Assembly: GCA_004794785.1 (NCBI GenBank)
Contig: SJOL01001804.1
Coordinates: forward strand, 400,884 to 464,883
DNA from: Opisthorchis felineus
Lineage: Eukaryota; Platyhelminthes; Trematoda; Opisthorchiida; Opisthorchiidae
Length of the DNA stretch: 64,000 bases
Reading direction: 5' to 3'
The translations under genes and the position numbers were made by a program. Position 1 is the stretch's first letter, and each line of letters opens with the position of its first letter. Positions 1 to 14,604 of this stretch are shown one piece after another. The notes under the pieces are model-generated. The model made no database searches and had not been told where the DNA came from. It saw only the letters and a list, made by a program, of their open reading frames with translations.

Positions 1-3000
1 CCAGGCCACTTTGGTACGTCTTGGGGATCACAATCTAACAGTGCACTTTACAAGATCAAATCAGGCATCTATCGAAGAGGTCAAGTGAACCACAAAAAAG
101 TAGAAATCACGTTCAACCTACTTACCTGCGGAAACCGTTGACTGAGCTGCCTATGCGCACATTTTGACAAATTGTGTATTTTGCTGTTAGAATGGTTTGG
201 GGGAAATTCGCACTCCTAAGTAGGTGTTCTGTGAAAATTCAACTTATATCAGTTAAAAAGCATAATCTGCAGTACTGCCACCAACGAGGAAGAACTATCT
301 TACGGCTAACTAAACTGTTGGCACAAATATTCTCTGTAGAGAATTGCAGGTTTGTTTATATCATAAATTAGATTACCAGTGCAAAATCTGAATAACTCAC
401 TAATAAAACATCCTGAGCACGGTTTTGGGCACATTGAAGTGGCTTCCGTGCATTCCAAACTATTCAGTTCCTTAAACTTTCTGATTCCACTGCGCCTCGC
501 TGTATGTATACAAGCTACGTTTGACCCGGCGTTTAACGGAGCACCTAGTCGAATTGTGGTGTCTGACTGATAGGATCGACAGCCCTAAGATCCAGTGACT
601 CCCGTGTACATGCAGGGAAACACAACAAGCAGAGTTTCCGGCACCAAGTATAGCTGAAATTATCTTTACCTTGAGGGGGCTGCCTGTAAATTACTGTACA
701 GTAAGCTTTCTTGCTTGTGGTTCACAAGGCCTTTTTACCGCACAATAGGGAGCAATTTTATCAGGTCTACTAGGAGAAGTCAGTGCAAGGTTTCACCAAG
801 TGAGAGAGCGATATAAATCCCCCAGCATATTCCAGTGACTGGCAGTCAATAACTGAGCCTTGCCATCGATAGCCGATAGCTATGTGATCATAATGGTTCC
901 AAGAGCCCCCATTCTCCGGAGAAGCCCAGTGGGTGACTCAATTTCACAAAAGGTCGCACCACGATAAGTTCCAGTCTCTTCTCAAAGCATGCTGAGTAAA
1001 AAGGACTATATTGGCAAAATGCAGCATATCTTCATGACGCCAGCCGCATTTAAGGAAGACTCTTAATAGAACCCTGGGTTTTAGGTAGAAAGACAGTTAG
1101 CATATTGGCTAAAAATTTGACAGTAAATGATTTTGTTCCCGAGTTATGAACCAATGGGTTCACATACTCACCAGATTTACGGGTTTTCACAGACATATAA
1201 ACATGATGTAAATCTTCTTCTTGTGGATAGATTATCCCGTCGCAAAATAATTCATTGATCAGTAGACATCCTGAAACCTATAAGGTCTGAGTTTTCCAGT
1301 CATAGCCTGAAGACGTCCTCAAGTCGACGGACGCCTTAGACACGACTGACGTATCCCATGGTACATCGTGTTCCTTTGACATCCAGTCGCTTTCCGCCAA
1401 AGTCCCACCTGAGGAATCTGTCAGCCTTCATTCTATGTTCCTAGCACCACCCCGATTCTGTTCCTGAAAAATTCACTTTACTTCATAAAAAATACAGCAA
1501 AGATTACTTCCGAGGTTACCGTTATCAACAACTGGATAGTTTGGTGATGGACGGTTCAGAACTATCTGGTGAAAGAGCACTGTGATCTCCGGATCACTTG
1601 GAAGAAGACAGAACGAGCAAAATTTTTGTGGATTAGATTCAATTCATACAGTCTTATCTGTCGCAATGTGTGTAACACGGAATAAAACGAAACAGTTATA
1701 TCGTTCATATGGGGCTGAAGCTTGCCGTGACCAATCACTAATACCGCAATGGTCTCACATTAACTCTCAGGTGTTTTGAGAGCTGAATCAGCTAATCCAA
1801 TAAGGAACTCCAATCTATGTGGCTGACTGCTTCGTGCTATGACCTTGACCGAAGAGCAACTTTCAGCTTTGTGTCTTGCTTCAAATAAACGCCTGGTGAT
1901 TGATGACCCGGATTTTTTGGTTCGCTATAAGTCAAGTTGAGAGCAGCTAACATTGCGCGAAGTTGCTTGGGCAGTTGCTTCTTTGCTGGCGTCTCCAGCC
2001 TTCGGTACTTTATACTGATATGTGAATCACCGCAACTGTGGGTGAATTCGTAAACTTAGTGATTGGCTTATAAAACTAGCCCTGGCGTTACGATCGGCAG
2101 CACGGGCCGCGTATAGCCCTCGTATAGCCTAGCCCTCCTATTTGCCTCGACATTCAATTGCGCTACCGTATAGGTTCGGCGTACGGCCCCATTCACAGTT
2201 CGTTTAATTTGACTTAAGACGCGATTACCAACACAGAGGACCTCTGGGAAAATAGATTTCTTCAGCACTGTGCTTTGCGCTTCCTCTTTGTCACTCATTC
2301 TGGGTCATTTTTTAATGAAACGGTAGGGATACAGGATTAAACTCGGGTGTGCTGCTTCCATAATGATCAGGGCCAAGGATATCATTCTTTCCAACAGTAG
2401 TGATATATGGAGGTAGGGATTCGTATTCCACATTATAATGTCCTAATGACGAATACGGCGAGTAACGGTTGACGTCTCGGTACATCGACATTTGGCTCTT
2501 TTTCGCTGTATTGTTTGTCCAAAATATACTTGTACCAACAAACCTTGCTCAAATTAACACGATTCTGGGGGCATTCACAACCAAATTGAATAAAATCCAA
2601 CCAAACATAGGTGACATGTCTCAGCTTTCTTACTCAACCAACCGAATATGTGCACATAAAACTTCTCGTAAACAACTATTCCTCCTAATGTGCGTTCAAG
2701 ATTGGATCTAAATCGATCTATTGAGATGATATTTCATTATGCTATCACATTGTAATCTTGTTCATGTAATTTTATCTCATGAACCTCATGCGAAAAATGT
2801 GATATCCATGACTTCTAATCCATGGCTCGCAAACGCCATATCCATCCAGAGTATCCTACGTCTATGAGGCTTTCCCGAATCCAGCTTTCAGTAGAGGACG
2901 GTATTTTTCCTCAAGTGAGTGAGAATAATTCAGAAAAATACTGACCGACCGTAACTCCTTTAGCATGAAGCATTCATCCACTGTACACAACTTCACCTCA

Positions 3001-3244
3001 TAGCAACACACCCGGAGTAATATCCTGCTAGTAGTTGGTGTGTAACTTTAGAAACATATTGTCGACAATGAAAACGACGGAACTTGTCTAGATTCGAAGC
3101 TTTACATAAACATGCCCTAGAGAAGGCCCCAGAATTAGCAGTCAGGAGTAGCAGTGAATAGGATGGTATCTGCATCAAATTAATTTGCAGCGCTTGTCTA
3201 AACAAAACAGTTTCATATCACCTGTTTGGACTGCCTTGGATGCG
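1..3244. other. No recognisable feature
   Basis: Only short open frames without motifs. A 76-codon minus-strand frame at 2068-2298 begins MSDKEEAQSTVLKKS but matches no family I know. Confidence 0.5.
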
Positions 3245-3495
3245 TTAAGATGATGTAAGGGGCATTGAACCTAAGAAATATCTTGCCTCAAAAGTGACTA
3301 ACGGACGCGGGTTATTGTTCATAATGAGATTTCCATCATAGAGTGCTTTACGGAATTCACCTAAATTATGCTGAACGTTGTGGTGAGCTCGGTGGGCCCA
3401 CTCAGGAGCATGGAAGTCGGAATCATACAAACAACCGATCAGCAGTGCGCAGGCTTCGATCGCATGAAGGTCGAAATTCAATACGGGTGTTTGAT
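3245..3495 (-). CDS. Possible terminal exon of an unrecognised gene
   Basis: A minus-strand frame runs from a possible acceptor (GTACGTGCTCAG, boundary about 3495/3496) to TAA at 3245-3247. It encodes about 82 residues with protein-like composition: LHAIEACALLIGCLYDSDFH and RPLVTFEARYFLGS. I do not recognise the family. No partner exons were found upstream and no poly(A) signal was clear. It may be a real exon, a retroelement piece or chance. Confidence 0.25.
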
Positions 3496-6400
3496 TGGTC
3501 GATCTGAGCACGTACATGTGTGAAGCCAGATTGAGGACATTGAAATAGCACGCCTCCTTCTATTGATGATAAGCGGTGTGAGTGGACACTGTCACAGTTA
3601 AATAGCCTAGTGCTTATTACTCCAAAAGAATGGTATGACTGGTGCTGTGATAAGTTCTTACGTGATACGAGTCTCGTGGAATGAAAAAGCAATCGCTGCT
3701 TGAGTTGAAACAGCCTTTGTTAACAGGCTTTTTTGCAACTCTACCGCTATCTGCATCGGGTATCCATTTGAAATAAATCACCACAGTTCTGTAGACGTGG
3801 TTAGCACACACAATCAATCTGAACTTCGTGCGATCATCGTTGCTTTAGGCAAAATGGGTGTTTATTTGTTCCATCAGATTTGCAGGCATTTCAGCAATTT
3901 CACATTCATATCACGAGGGTACATTAAGTTGTTTCACTCAAATTGTTTTTCACTTACTCATGACTCAGCTTAAAAATGTGACTCTTTCCTATTCAACTAG
4001 GGAATATTTCTGGGATTAATTCAAGTTATGTCCACCGTGAAACAGACTTACGTGTACTCGGAATAGAATGATCCCGCAGTACCTTTTAAGTGATTCTCAC
4101 AGTGCAGTCAATCTTGAGATGACGTCCGAATAGGAAAGGATTTTATTGTGTCCCGATGATGCCTATGTGTTCGCTTGCTCACATACAGCACAGCCTGCTT
4201 GCTTACCCATCGGTGGAGAAGAGGATTACTTTGGCATCAGTCCGAATGTTTAGGTTTTTAAGTTCGAAATCCTGCAACACTACACGAATGGCCCTTACAA
4301 CGACATTCAGGCGCTCTGGATTTTGGCGAATTGTATTGAAAATACAGTCGTTCACGTCCTGATATGTTTATTTCAGATGTCATAACGTACATTTTCAAGC
4401 AATTTTACGTTGTCTCCAGTAGGTCAAGGCCTCATTGGGCTATAATCCTCGAGATATGTTGGCGTCAATTCCATTCAGACTCGGCTTAACCCACATCCCC
4501 AAGAAAAAATATAAGAACAAGTACAAATGCAATCCAGGCACATGATTTGTTACCCCGCTTCGGGGTTCACGAAACAGCCTTGATTCCCTAGCTTGGTACT
4601 GATAGGAAGAGTGAGGTTTTTGCTTCTGCATATTCGTCACCTGCCTTCCGCGCGCATCAATAAATTTCGAAAGCATTAGTGAAAAGTGAAGAACAACTCA
4701 TAAAATAGCGCAGAACAACACGAATGAATGGCTACACCTATACCCAGATCTGAAGATGAGTTTTGACCACCTTGCATCCATTCAGCTCATTATTTGCTCG
4801 AGTCAAGCAGAGATAATTGTCAACAGTCGCTGAACAAAGTGACGTCGTTCTCACACTTGGTGCCACGTAAAGAAGTGTATAACCAAAGACATTTCCACGC
4901 TGTCAAATTCTCTCTATGGGTCCTACTCTGTTTATTCTCCTAAAATTAGATCTGTCCCCACCTTCACTTGTGATTCAGATACATTGTGACTCCACACAAC
5001 CAGATGTTTGCTGGTATGAATCCGTTATTTGATAAATATAGTGAACCCCGTACAAAGAGGAATCCTCACAGTAGACAACGATCGATCGAGGATTGCGTGC
5101 ACTGAGGTCTGCTTGTGCTCCGATATATCCACTTAGCCGAAGTAACCATAATTTTCAACTGATCAAAGGGATATATTAAGGACATTGGCCATAGATCTTG
5201 AGCTGTATTGGAGTTAAGAGCTGCTGATTCTGTGCAACCGATGTGCACCCAGAACTAGCAACCCCCACCTTTGATCGATCAAGTCTACCTCAGGATTGAG
5301 ATGGATGCCACCACGGCTTCTCATAAGTTTAGTTCCGTACGTGGCTTCAATCCAATCAAAAGGATATGGTAACAGGATACCTCATACTGACCGATGATCA
5401 GCTAACAGTCTGATCTGGAGGGTTAGTGGTCACCGGCTGACTTTTAAGGTTCGGCGCTGACTAAAAGCGATCCACGTTTTCCGTGCTCATATCTTCCACT
5501 TAGATGCATCGCACACTACTTATGTCTCCTCGTTAGCTAGCCAAGCTCGGCGAACAGATCAACGATCACCTGATCAACAATCTTTAAACGTACTCGAGCT
5601 ATCGACATCCTGACGGCAAATTTCACTGCCTGTACATCTACTTTTTTATTTATGTGAATAATTTATCCAAAGCACTGAACAGCCCATACAATTTGTTTGC
5701 TGACAATCTGAAAGTGATGGAGGGTCTACTTAAAATGGCTTTCCGAGAAAACATGCACCAAATTAAATGCAAACTTCCTGGAAAATTATTTGACTATGAC
5801 CCTGTGAGAACTGAAATTCTTGTTCATTTCGAGTGACTAGGGTAGCCGAGATGTGCGAGTGAGGAATTAAGATAAAATCCGGCTTCAACCAGTCTCGTCA
5901 GTATGAGGAGGCACTACTTCGAGGTAACTGGACTCTCATGAGGCTTAAATGGGCAGTCTCACATACAGGGCATAAGGTGCCCAACTGTTGTGCGAAATGT
6001 TCGTTACGTCAACTCAGGAGCTTGCTGTTCAGGCTTGAGTACCGTGTCCAACAACAAAGTCCCCAGTCATTTAGGAAGTGATTCGTCGCTGCGTGGTGGG
6101 GAATACATGGGTCGACCGAAGTACCCGAACTTGTTTTAAATGGAACGCAGAAGGCCTAGAAGGCGATAGAAATCTTCAGAATACTGAGGTTCCTGATCGT
6201 CACCGGGGGAAAATAGCATACAGAAGAAGGTTATAAACCGCAGTTTATGGGACACTTGCTTGAGCTGAAATAATAGACTAGTCTTTTAGCAGAGGAGTAA
6301 AGGCGGTACATCAGGTCAGAGCAGTTACGGAGTTCAAGCGAAGGTTAAAAGCCTGCATGTCCATTGCGTTTTCCTGCTATCTCTAGTGTTTTTGGGTTCT

Positions 6401-9400
6401 GAGTCCAGGCTCAAAACACCAGAGCAGTCCCCTGTCATAAAGTTTAATATATCTCGGTTTTCCATCTTTATCTCTCCAAATTGAAGTTTACCATAGAAAC
6501 GATTATTTCTCCATAATGTCTACCTTTACCAGCTCACTACTTCGCATGTTTTCCCTTGGAACCCTCTGAGTTGGCAATGATTGGCCATGGATTTCGGTGT
6601 GTGATGTTTAGCCCACTGAGATGGCTTGAAATGCCTTAATCATTGCCTGACCTACGCACGTACACATGACACCTACACGACGTAATACCTATGTCCTGTG
6701 GGTTACCATATGTTGTGGCGCGCGAAGATCTACGGAGTCTGTGTGTGGAAGAAAATGATATTTCCACATAGGCGTGACGTATTAGAGCTCCCTTGTCACG
6801 CCCTATCCTGAGGTCGCAGTAAGGAAGGAGCAGTGCACCTATTTTGACACGTTTTCGGAAATCTGAGACAAAAGGAGCCTGAAAGGACATGCAAACTTAT
6901 ATCTGTTGTCAGTAATGGACCCAGAATTTAAAAAAGGAGTTAAAAATATTGTGAATAAAGCCACAAAGTACTACATTTAGGCCTAACCATTGAGCACGGA
7001 AAGCCAATGAGTTTACTAGGTTAGAACCTGGAGATATTTTTTGGGTACAGAAAACCGGAGACTCCAGTGGGAAAACATGGGCCGATGATGCGATAAAAAT
7101 GAGCATTGTCAATCCAAGATAAGTTGATCAGCTCGATCATGTTAGAAATTTTTTGGGTGTCAGTCAGGTCTGATAGTCCGCGAGACTACGTCAGCATTCC
7201 TCCGCCAAAAGCGCACTCTTAAGTTATCAACTGATCCAAAAGAATAGAAGGAAAATCCGCGCCAGAAACGGTAACTATATGGGCCACCTCACGAGGGATG
7301 CAGATATCCCTTCTACTGAGGTTGTTCATTGAGAATTTTTTGTTGTACATTTCAAACGCTTTTGTTGACTGAATAAAAAAATCCCCTGTTCTTTAAAGCG
7401 TTTTTCCATCGCACACAGGCCCTCTGACGGAAACATTAATTTATCTTCCTTTGGAGATGCGACGTTCAGTGACCAACCGAAACTTGTGCTCTAGTGCTAG
7501 TCTCTCCTGTGTTTGCCACAACCATCAAAAGCTACAACTGAACGGTCACATGACACCTCCATAGGGAACGAACCGTATCAACACGTCTTTCCACTTACCT
7601 GAACAAAAAGTCATAGATGGTGATAGAAGTGCTCGGTTTGTTTGGTTTCTTAATCAAGAATGTGACCTCAGAAAAAAGTGCCTTCAAGAAGCGACAAAAT
7701 TATTTGCACCACTAAAAAAGGGGGGCGACCTTTCGAAACCAATGCGGCCTATTCGTCCCAATCTCTGGTAAAATGAATGGAGTTTGACTGCTCGGATATC
7801 CTGGTAAATGACACACTACTGGTCGTAGTCGTTGGTTGTCCATTATAGTCAATGTGATTTCTCGGCCGTATTACTGCAGATCTGTCCAGGGCATTCCGCT
7901 CCATGCATTGGAGTTTGCTTACCAGCGCCAATCACGATTACCTATGTCGATTAGTGTGCCTAAACTCTAAGATGATAAACCCGCCCCAGTACATTAACCA
8001 GTGCCCGTTCCATTCGTGTGTGTCCAGGTAAATGATCAACACCCTTAGGACGTCTGTGACCTCGTGCATCGAGAATGTGACATTATCATTCCTATTTTCG
8101 ATGTCAGTTCAGTGCTTACCATATCTCAAAGGACACAAAAGAGGTTTCTCCCTATAACGGAAACGCCGATTGATCGCGTCAAAAACAAGCAGAAACAACT
8201 ATCTCCGTGGCCGTGAACTTTATCATCCGTAGAACTCAGGTTCAAAGTATGGTCAGAATCAAGAAGCATGACTATCAACAGCAAATTCCGAGTGTTTCTA
8301 GCCACGCGAACAAATGCACATCAGAAATAGTGAACTTGAGAGTATCAAAGGCAGAATCTGGGTGGTTTCGAAGAATGTCGATCACGAAGTTTGCAACGTG
8401 AGACTAGGTAATGAATGCAGAATTCCGGACAAGCAAATATTGGTTGTTTGAATATCAGAGCAGTTTGGCATACATTCACGCGTTCTCAGCGAAGATGTCA
8501 AACAGTAGTCGGTGTAGGTTGCATGTGTGAAGGCAGTGGAATGAACAAATGAATAAAGACAGTAATTATACCGAAATAAATGTTTAATTCCGTACGAAGA
8601 GCGACATATTTATGCCGGAATAAAGAACTCCAAAGATCGACTAACAACTACCCTGGCATGCGAAGTTACTGCTCTTGTTGTCAAGGGAATGAAAACGAAG
8701 AGCGGTTCTTCGGAAAACTTCAACATCAGTCAAGTTGGCATGAATTACTAAGTAAACGAAAACGTGTGACTGGCTTTGGTGACTCAGTTAGAACTTTGGT
8801 GGTAGTTACCTCCTACGTCTTTCGCTAAGAAAGCAGATGTAAAATATTCTCTCAGTCGGAAGCCGGTAATCAGTTTCAAGGCTTCCATGTAGGTAAGCAA
8901 GAAGCAAGCTTACCAAGTGCTTCAGTGGGCTGCCGAGGCTCACGACCAAATAGTAAAGAAAGGGTGCTTTTCCGTTGTTACTTGTGCGTCTCAATCTCTC
9001 TCAGTTGCACACTTCTCACTACTACGGCTGAATTGCGACCAAATGATGTTAGGATCATCCGGCCAGATTGAGGGATATGGCGAGTACGGTAGAGGATGCC
9101 TTACGCCAACAGTGCGTAACAAGAGTTTTGTTGAGGTTTCTTCTTATTCTTGGCTTATACAACCTTGGGCAGACGTCCAAAACAGCAAAATGGTTAACCG
9201 TTTTGTCAAATACGGCTCTCCGCATGGTGATACACATAAGTACATGGAGGCGATAATAATTCGTGAACTCCCGACTTTGTCCCAGAGAGTATCGGCCTGA
9301 GCGAGCACACCGGTGTTCTTGGGAACACACTGTGACAAACCACGTTTGAACAGAACTGGACGGAAGCCTTCCTTGGATTAATATGTTCGTTTAAAAGCCT

Positions 9401-10661
9401 TCCTTGGTCCAAAACCAATCCAGATCGGTAATTCAGCTTCATGTTTCTATGCCACTGGTGTGTCTGCCTTAGGTAAATCCGTGCGCATCACCGATTTCGA
9501 ATATTTATCCGACGCACACCAGCCAGAAAGTTATCAGGCTATCCTACTACATGCGCTTCTAAATGACCCATCCAGCTTCTTTATCTTTTTCACCCTGATC
9601 CATCATCAATAAACTACTTTTTCCGTTGACCGATGAAACAACCAACACAGCGGTTCCGAAAAGTTTTTGTACAAGTACAATTTTCGGTAATTACAAAGTG
9701 GTCGGTTAACACCCCCAGCCCAAACCCAGATTTCCGTGCATTATTTATTCTGATTATTAGCCGCCCGATTTGTAAAGGCAGGAGGCGATTCATAGCCTGC
9801 AACAAGTCACAAGGCAACAAGATCAGCCAGTAACTGTCCGAATCCGTCCTAAAGCTTGCCAACCAATCGTCCCACCATTTCAGAATGTACATCTGAAGGT
9901 CAACGCAAGTTAAGTTCACTCAGACGGGTTCGTTTGTTTTAGTCAATAAAGTATATAAACGATTGGGGTGCCACAAGCAAAGAGCAGCCGAACCGGTGAG
10001 AAGCCGAACCAATCAAAGTCAGATGAATGTAAACAGCCAACACACGATTCGGAAAGGCGTCCAGGAAGGATGTTTAAAGACTAATAAAAACGCGCTGCCT
10101 TTGCTAAATAAGACGAGAGTTTCCAGGAGCTAAGTGAAACTTTTTATTGATCGATCTTCGGGCTCACGGCACAATTACCTCACCGCTCAATAATATATTT
10201 CTTAGTTGTTTTACCTTCTGGTTATCTTCGTAGCAAATTCTGTCGATTTCTAACTTCGCTTATTTCTGTGTCCTCAATATGGGGCAGATTCAGGCAAGTC
10301 CATTCGTCACCTAGATTGGGATTGAGCTACCTCCGAGGGAAGGACCGAATACCATGGATAATTTCAGTGGTACGGTTCAGTCGACAAGGCTGCCCAATTG
10401 GATACACATTTCCGTGCTGAATATCGGAAGGATGTGTAGTGATAGACCCAATTACGGTAACCAGTTAACACAGAATTAGAAAAATGACCTCTAGTGGGTC
10501 TTCTAGTTGTCGTTTACCAGCTAAATAATGGAAGTGACTTTATATTTAGTTGTTTTAAGTAGCAAATCTATACGTTATCAAGAAAAATTCGGCAGCCGGT
10601 TTCAACGTGTCCGTAGTGTTTGAAAACCGAGTCGTCCAACTGCAGTCCGTGGTATTCGTAT

Positions 10662-10662
<1 letters not shown>
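3496..10662. other. Largely unrecognised sequence
   Basis: Apart from the 41-bp shared segment at 5540, nothing is identified. The 127-codon plus frame at 8917-9300 overlaps several frames on both strands and shows no motif. Confidence 0.5.
5540..5580 (+). repeat. 41-bp segment shared with 40570-40610
   Basis: This is the second copy of the segment in OXSM intron 2, differing at three adjacent positions. Similarity stops abruptly at both ends. Confidence 0.6.
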
Positions 10663-10697
<35 letters not shown>

Positions 10698-10698
10698 T
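10663..10698 (+). repeat. (TCA)n microsatellite
   Basis: About 12 units of ATC/TCA, nearly pure, read as poly-His or poly-Asp in chance frames. Confidence 0.95.
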
Positions 10699-11099
10699 AT
10701 CACTATTCAGTATCATCACCATTGACAGCAACAACAGATGAGAAAACTGGCACTTTACTGCCATACAACCATGTTATTTTATTTGAAGAAAGCCTCATCA
10801 AGTTGTCTGCTAGGCTAACAGTGTAGGTGGGACATGCAGAATAAAATATTCTAAACGGTTTGTAACAGATCTCCCATTTCTAAAAGGTGGTCATCACAAT
10901 ACTATTGTTCGCTATCCTTGTCCACTTTGGAGTGAACCAACCAGTTTGGAATTGGTTAATCGGGGCCTTCGCCTGAAGCGGTACGTTCGACACAAGTTCG
11001 TGTTGCTGAAGTTCGCCTATCCATCTTCGGGTTAAGCTTTGCTTACAGTTCGACCAGGATGAAATCATACGAAACCGTTTCAGTTCGGACCAGATGCTT

Positions 11100-11253
11100 C
11101 ACGTGACCTGAAAGCACTGGCACAGCATACCGCAAACAGAGCGAGACACGTGAGCCTGCACTATCGGGGGTCTCACGTGTTCCGCCTACGTCACGCGGTC
11201 GATTCCTCGCAATCACCGGATCTCACATCACTGCGACCAAAAGGGGTATATAA
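11100..11253 (+). promoter_or_regulatory. Candidate promoter: three CACGTG boxes, a CRE-like site and a TATA box
   Basis: CACGTG palindromes lie at 11100-11105, 11147-11152 and 11174-11179. TACGTCAC is at 11187-11194 and TATATAA at 11247-11253. The spacing fits a Pol II core promoter reading right. No convincing exon follows, so it could also be an LTR or chance. Confidence 0.35.
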
Positions 11254-14200
11254 CTGAGGTTATCCAAACTGTCCCTATTCATTAGCAACTACTGGATGCA
11301 TCCTTGAATCTACACGAGAGTTGCATATGCTAGTGGCAAGAGAACAGTCCAGCAGATCGCGATACGGATAGACATACCTTATTTCCGAATAAATGCATGG
11401 TAAATTACTGGTACTAGTGGCTTGATACAGTAGCTATCACTCCTAGCGCTCGCATACAAAGATCCTCTCCTCAGGAGAGCCACATACATCATTCACAAAA
11501 AAACCATTGCCGTTGCAGTGGCTACCAGTCTACCACACAAATCAAGACCCGCGAGCACTCTTACGCCAACTACTTAAATTTTGCCAACTTTCTTTTACCA
11601 AGAACAAGAGAGGAACATTTTCGTGTTTGTTTCCGCCACACCAGTATTAATACATTAACATTCAGTTGTACCGGTGAACAGTGCTGTGCAAACACGTACA
11701 ACCACATACAAATACGAAACAACAAATCCAGTCAACATCATCAGTCCAAAAGTGGGGTTGCGATTCGCCAAACCCAGTGCTATCATTTAAGCCTCGTAAT
11801 TCTCAGTACAAATCACGGTACTTATTCGGCTGGATGACTTAATTCAGTGCCGCTGTTCACTTTTCAGCTTCATTGTCCCTCTGATTCTGCAATACAATGC
11901 AATGGGAAGTCGGATATAAACACAATGTACAGGGAACAGCGAGAATCACACGAAAAAAGTGCATAGAGGTTTGTCTCAAGCAGGAGAATATGCGTATAAA
12001 CAGACATTTGGTGATATCATTGAGGATCACTTGAAGTGTCGACAAGACGTAATGTGGTCACGACCAAATAAAGTGGTTTGTTTGCGTTTCCGATCAAGGA
12101 ACCATTTATGGATAACGGGCACTCAATGAAAGCGCTAGCGACAACTGATACTTTCTCTGGTAGTAAACAAAAGCGCACGATACCAGCATACGGCTGTTAT
12201 CTTTTGACCCCGTTTCGCTCAAACAGAAGTTAGGGAGTAGAACAGAAGTGAACTATAATCCATGGCAGAGGAAACGCAAACCAGTATCTTTTTTTACTGT
12301 GGCGGCACATTGTTGATATACTAAAAATCGTCCAACAAAACTACGATGACAAAACGAAGAAGCGACTGCTTCTCTGCCAAACACTACGAAATCCTAACGT
12401 TCTTCAATAATATGAAAGTATCCTGTATCTAGAATTGAGGGAAATGGCCAAACAATACCTGCTGAAGCTGTAACGCTCAGGTTGAGCCTGTCAGGTTAAG
12501 AGGGAAATGACATAATTCCTCCGAAGATTTCGCAAAGTTGCTTCAACTGCATCAAACTGTATTCATTCATTTCAGGCTCCAACATTTATTATCCTCAGTA
12601 GCTAGTTGCTGTAGGTGCCTCAAGAAACTAAACAGCGGCTTCTAATTAAGGCACAATGGCAAGCATAATGCTTACGTTAAAATATGTTGCATCGTTTTGC
12701 TTCCAGGAAATAGTCCTCCTTGTTTCTCATGGTTGCTAGCCCCGAATCAGCACCTTATGGCACTTCCGTGGAGCAGTTAACGAATCCCAAATCAGCCTGT
12801 ATTTTTGCAGACAACAATTTTTTCCTGCGGACGTCATTCCAACTTGAGTATATGGGATGTCCACTCAAATTCACTACCTGGTTGACGGATGATGGCACTA
12901 ATAAGTCACCTTTGTTGGGGTCTCTAAAACGCACAGAAAGTCCAAATTTATCGCAAGTTAAAGTTTTGTGTGAGACCAGTATGTTTTGTTTGGTAGCATC
13001 GAAACTAGTTGGACGTTTCTGGCTGATAGTCGTGGATATTTTGGGAGCTATTTTACGATATTCCTGGAGTATCCAGTTGCTTAACCCAGTTATACGGAGG
13101 AATGAATATCCAACGGACTAACCAATGTGGTGAGTGGTATTAATCATATCGTCCACCAGTGATCTATTGTGAAATATGAACAAGCGAGTGCTCCATAATC
13201 CCTAGGTTTGATAGCATTTCAAGGTTATTTGCGCATGGTTGTCTTTTGGAGGGGGTTGAAATATACTTGGATAGTGATTTGTCCACTCCTATTCATGGCG
13301 CACTCGCGGAGCATGCGGATGCAAGTCGTGTTGAATAAGTAGTAAAACATCCTTAGTTACATCGCGAGCAGCCAGTTGAAAGGTAAACGGGGTTATCGGC
13401 CCTTTTCTCCTTCCCCTTAATGGGATAAAGTATTCGCATCCAAGGTCACACAGGGCAAACTTTATTGATAATAGGGTGGTAGTCATTTGGGTCATGGGAC
13501 GAACCACGGGATGTTGCCCCAACGGTTTTTTGTCCAGTCAACATTAAGAACGATATGTACGTAGACAAGAGTCCAGCTAAGTGTTTGCTTGGTAAGACTG
13601 TGAGGTTTCATGCAGCCTAACTAAAGCGGCTACGCCAGAATGAGAAAATATGCACAAGGATATAGACCAGCCGCAACTTTCACCACACGAAACTGTTATA
13701 GACAAAAGCTGTCGCCACTTGGCTGGATCCATCGGGGTTGAATAGCTGTCAGCCAAACTCTCAGGTGAGAACGATTGAGAGCGAAAACCCGTATGTTCAC
13801 TGTCTGTGATCTGCCTGTCTATCCACGATATTGCCTTCCTCTGATTGGATACACTACTATCCTAGACTGCGCAGATCTGTACGTCTATTTCGGCTCACCC
13901 GGAATGTGACCGTCACTGTTGACAGTCTCGCATGCGTCAACATGGGAGACAGATATTGTTTTGCTTTTGGTCGAGGAATGCACAAGTGCACCGGACGAGC
14001 TGGTGGCTGTTTTATGGGGTCCTATTGGTTTCAGATTCTGCTTGAATCACTTGCCACCCATGTATTAGCCGTCGCATAGAAACTTCAGTAACCAACACCA
14101 ACACCGTCAACAGCAAAATCCGCAACCAACAACAGAGCTACAGTTCAATAATGTATGGAGTTGAGAAGTAGGACTGCACTGACCTGGGGATGGAAACATT

Positions 14201-14469
14201 TCGTATTGGTCACATTGCAGTGGGTAATGTTTCCTTATTTTATTTTCGGGAAAGGGAATACTGGTTAAAATGTTGTTTAGTTTCCACTTTTCAGCGCCAG
14301 ACTGGTTAAGTGAGCACAGTTGAATTACTCCCCTTGAATGCAATTTATAAGAAACTTCCACCTAAGAAACAATGAAGGTGAAACTTTTTGGTGGTTCTCA
14401 GTTCTTTTAATTACGAACGCAATATTCTCTCTTTATGAGAAACTTGCGCAGAGAAAAAGCCTTGAAGAA
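11254..14469. other. Largely unrecognised sequence
   Basis: It contains a 133-codon plus frame (12720-13121) preceded by an acceptor-like TTTTGCTTCCAG, but it has no family motif and no partner exon. Confidence 0.45.
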
Positions 14470-14559
14470 GGTAATTTTGGTTGGCAGGTTTTCGGAAATG
14501 CGAGTCCTCAAAAGCCGGGAGGTAGCACCCTCAAGAGTCCCTTGAGTTTCATGAGATGC

Positions 14560-14604
14560 GCATTGCTGGTGATTCCCTTTAGGGATGATACAGTTGTACA
14601 GTGC
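14560..14604 (+). ncRNA. Hammerhead ribozyme motif a (decayed)
   Basis: Order of parts: helix I 5' strand GCATTG (14560-14565), box CTGGTGA (14566-14572; canonical CUGANGA), helix II arms TCCC/GGGA, box GATA (14587-14590; canonical GAAA), a minimal helix III within ACAGTTGTA, then helix I 3' strand CAGTGC (14599-14604). All six helix I pairs form, counting one G-T wobble. Two core bases are mutated, so this copy is probably inactive. Confidence 0.7.

Noticed and set aside
10555..10826. His-rich and Asp-rich ORFs
   Set aside because: They are both translations of the (TCA)n microsatellite.
12720..13121. 133-codon ORF called as a gene
   Set aside because: No family motif, no partner exon, and only a short weak nucleotide resemblance to 26.57 kb.
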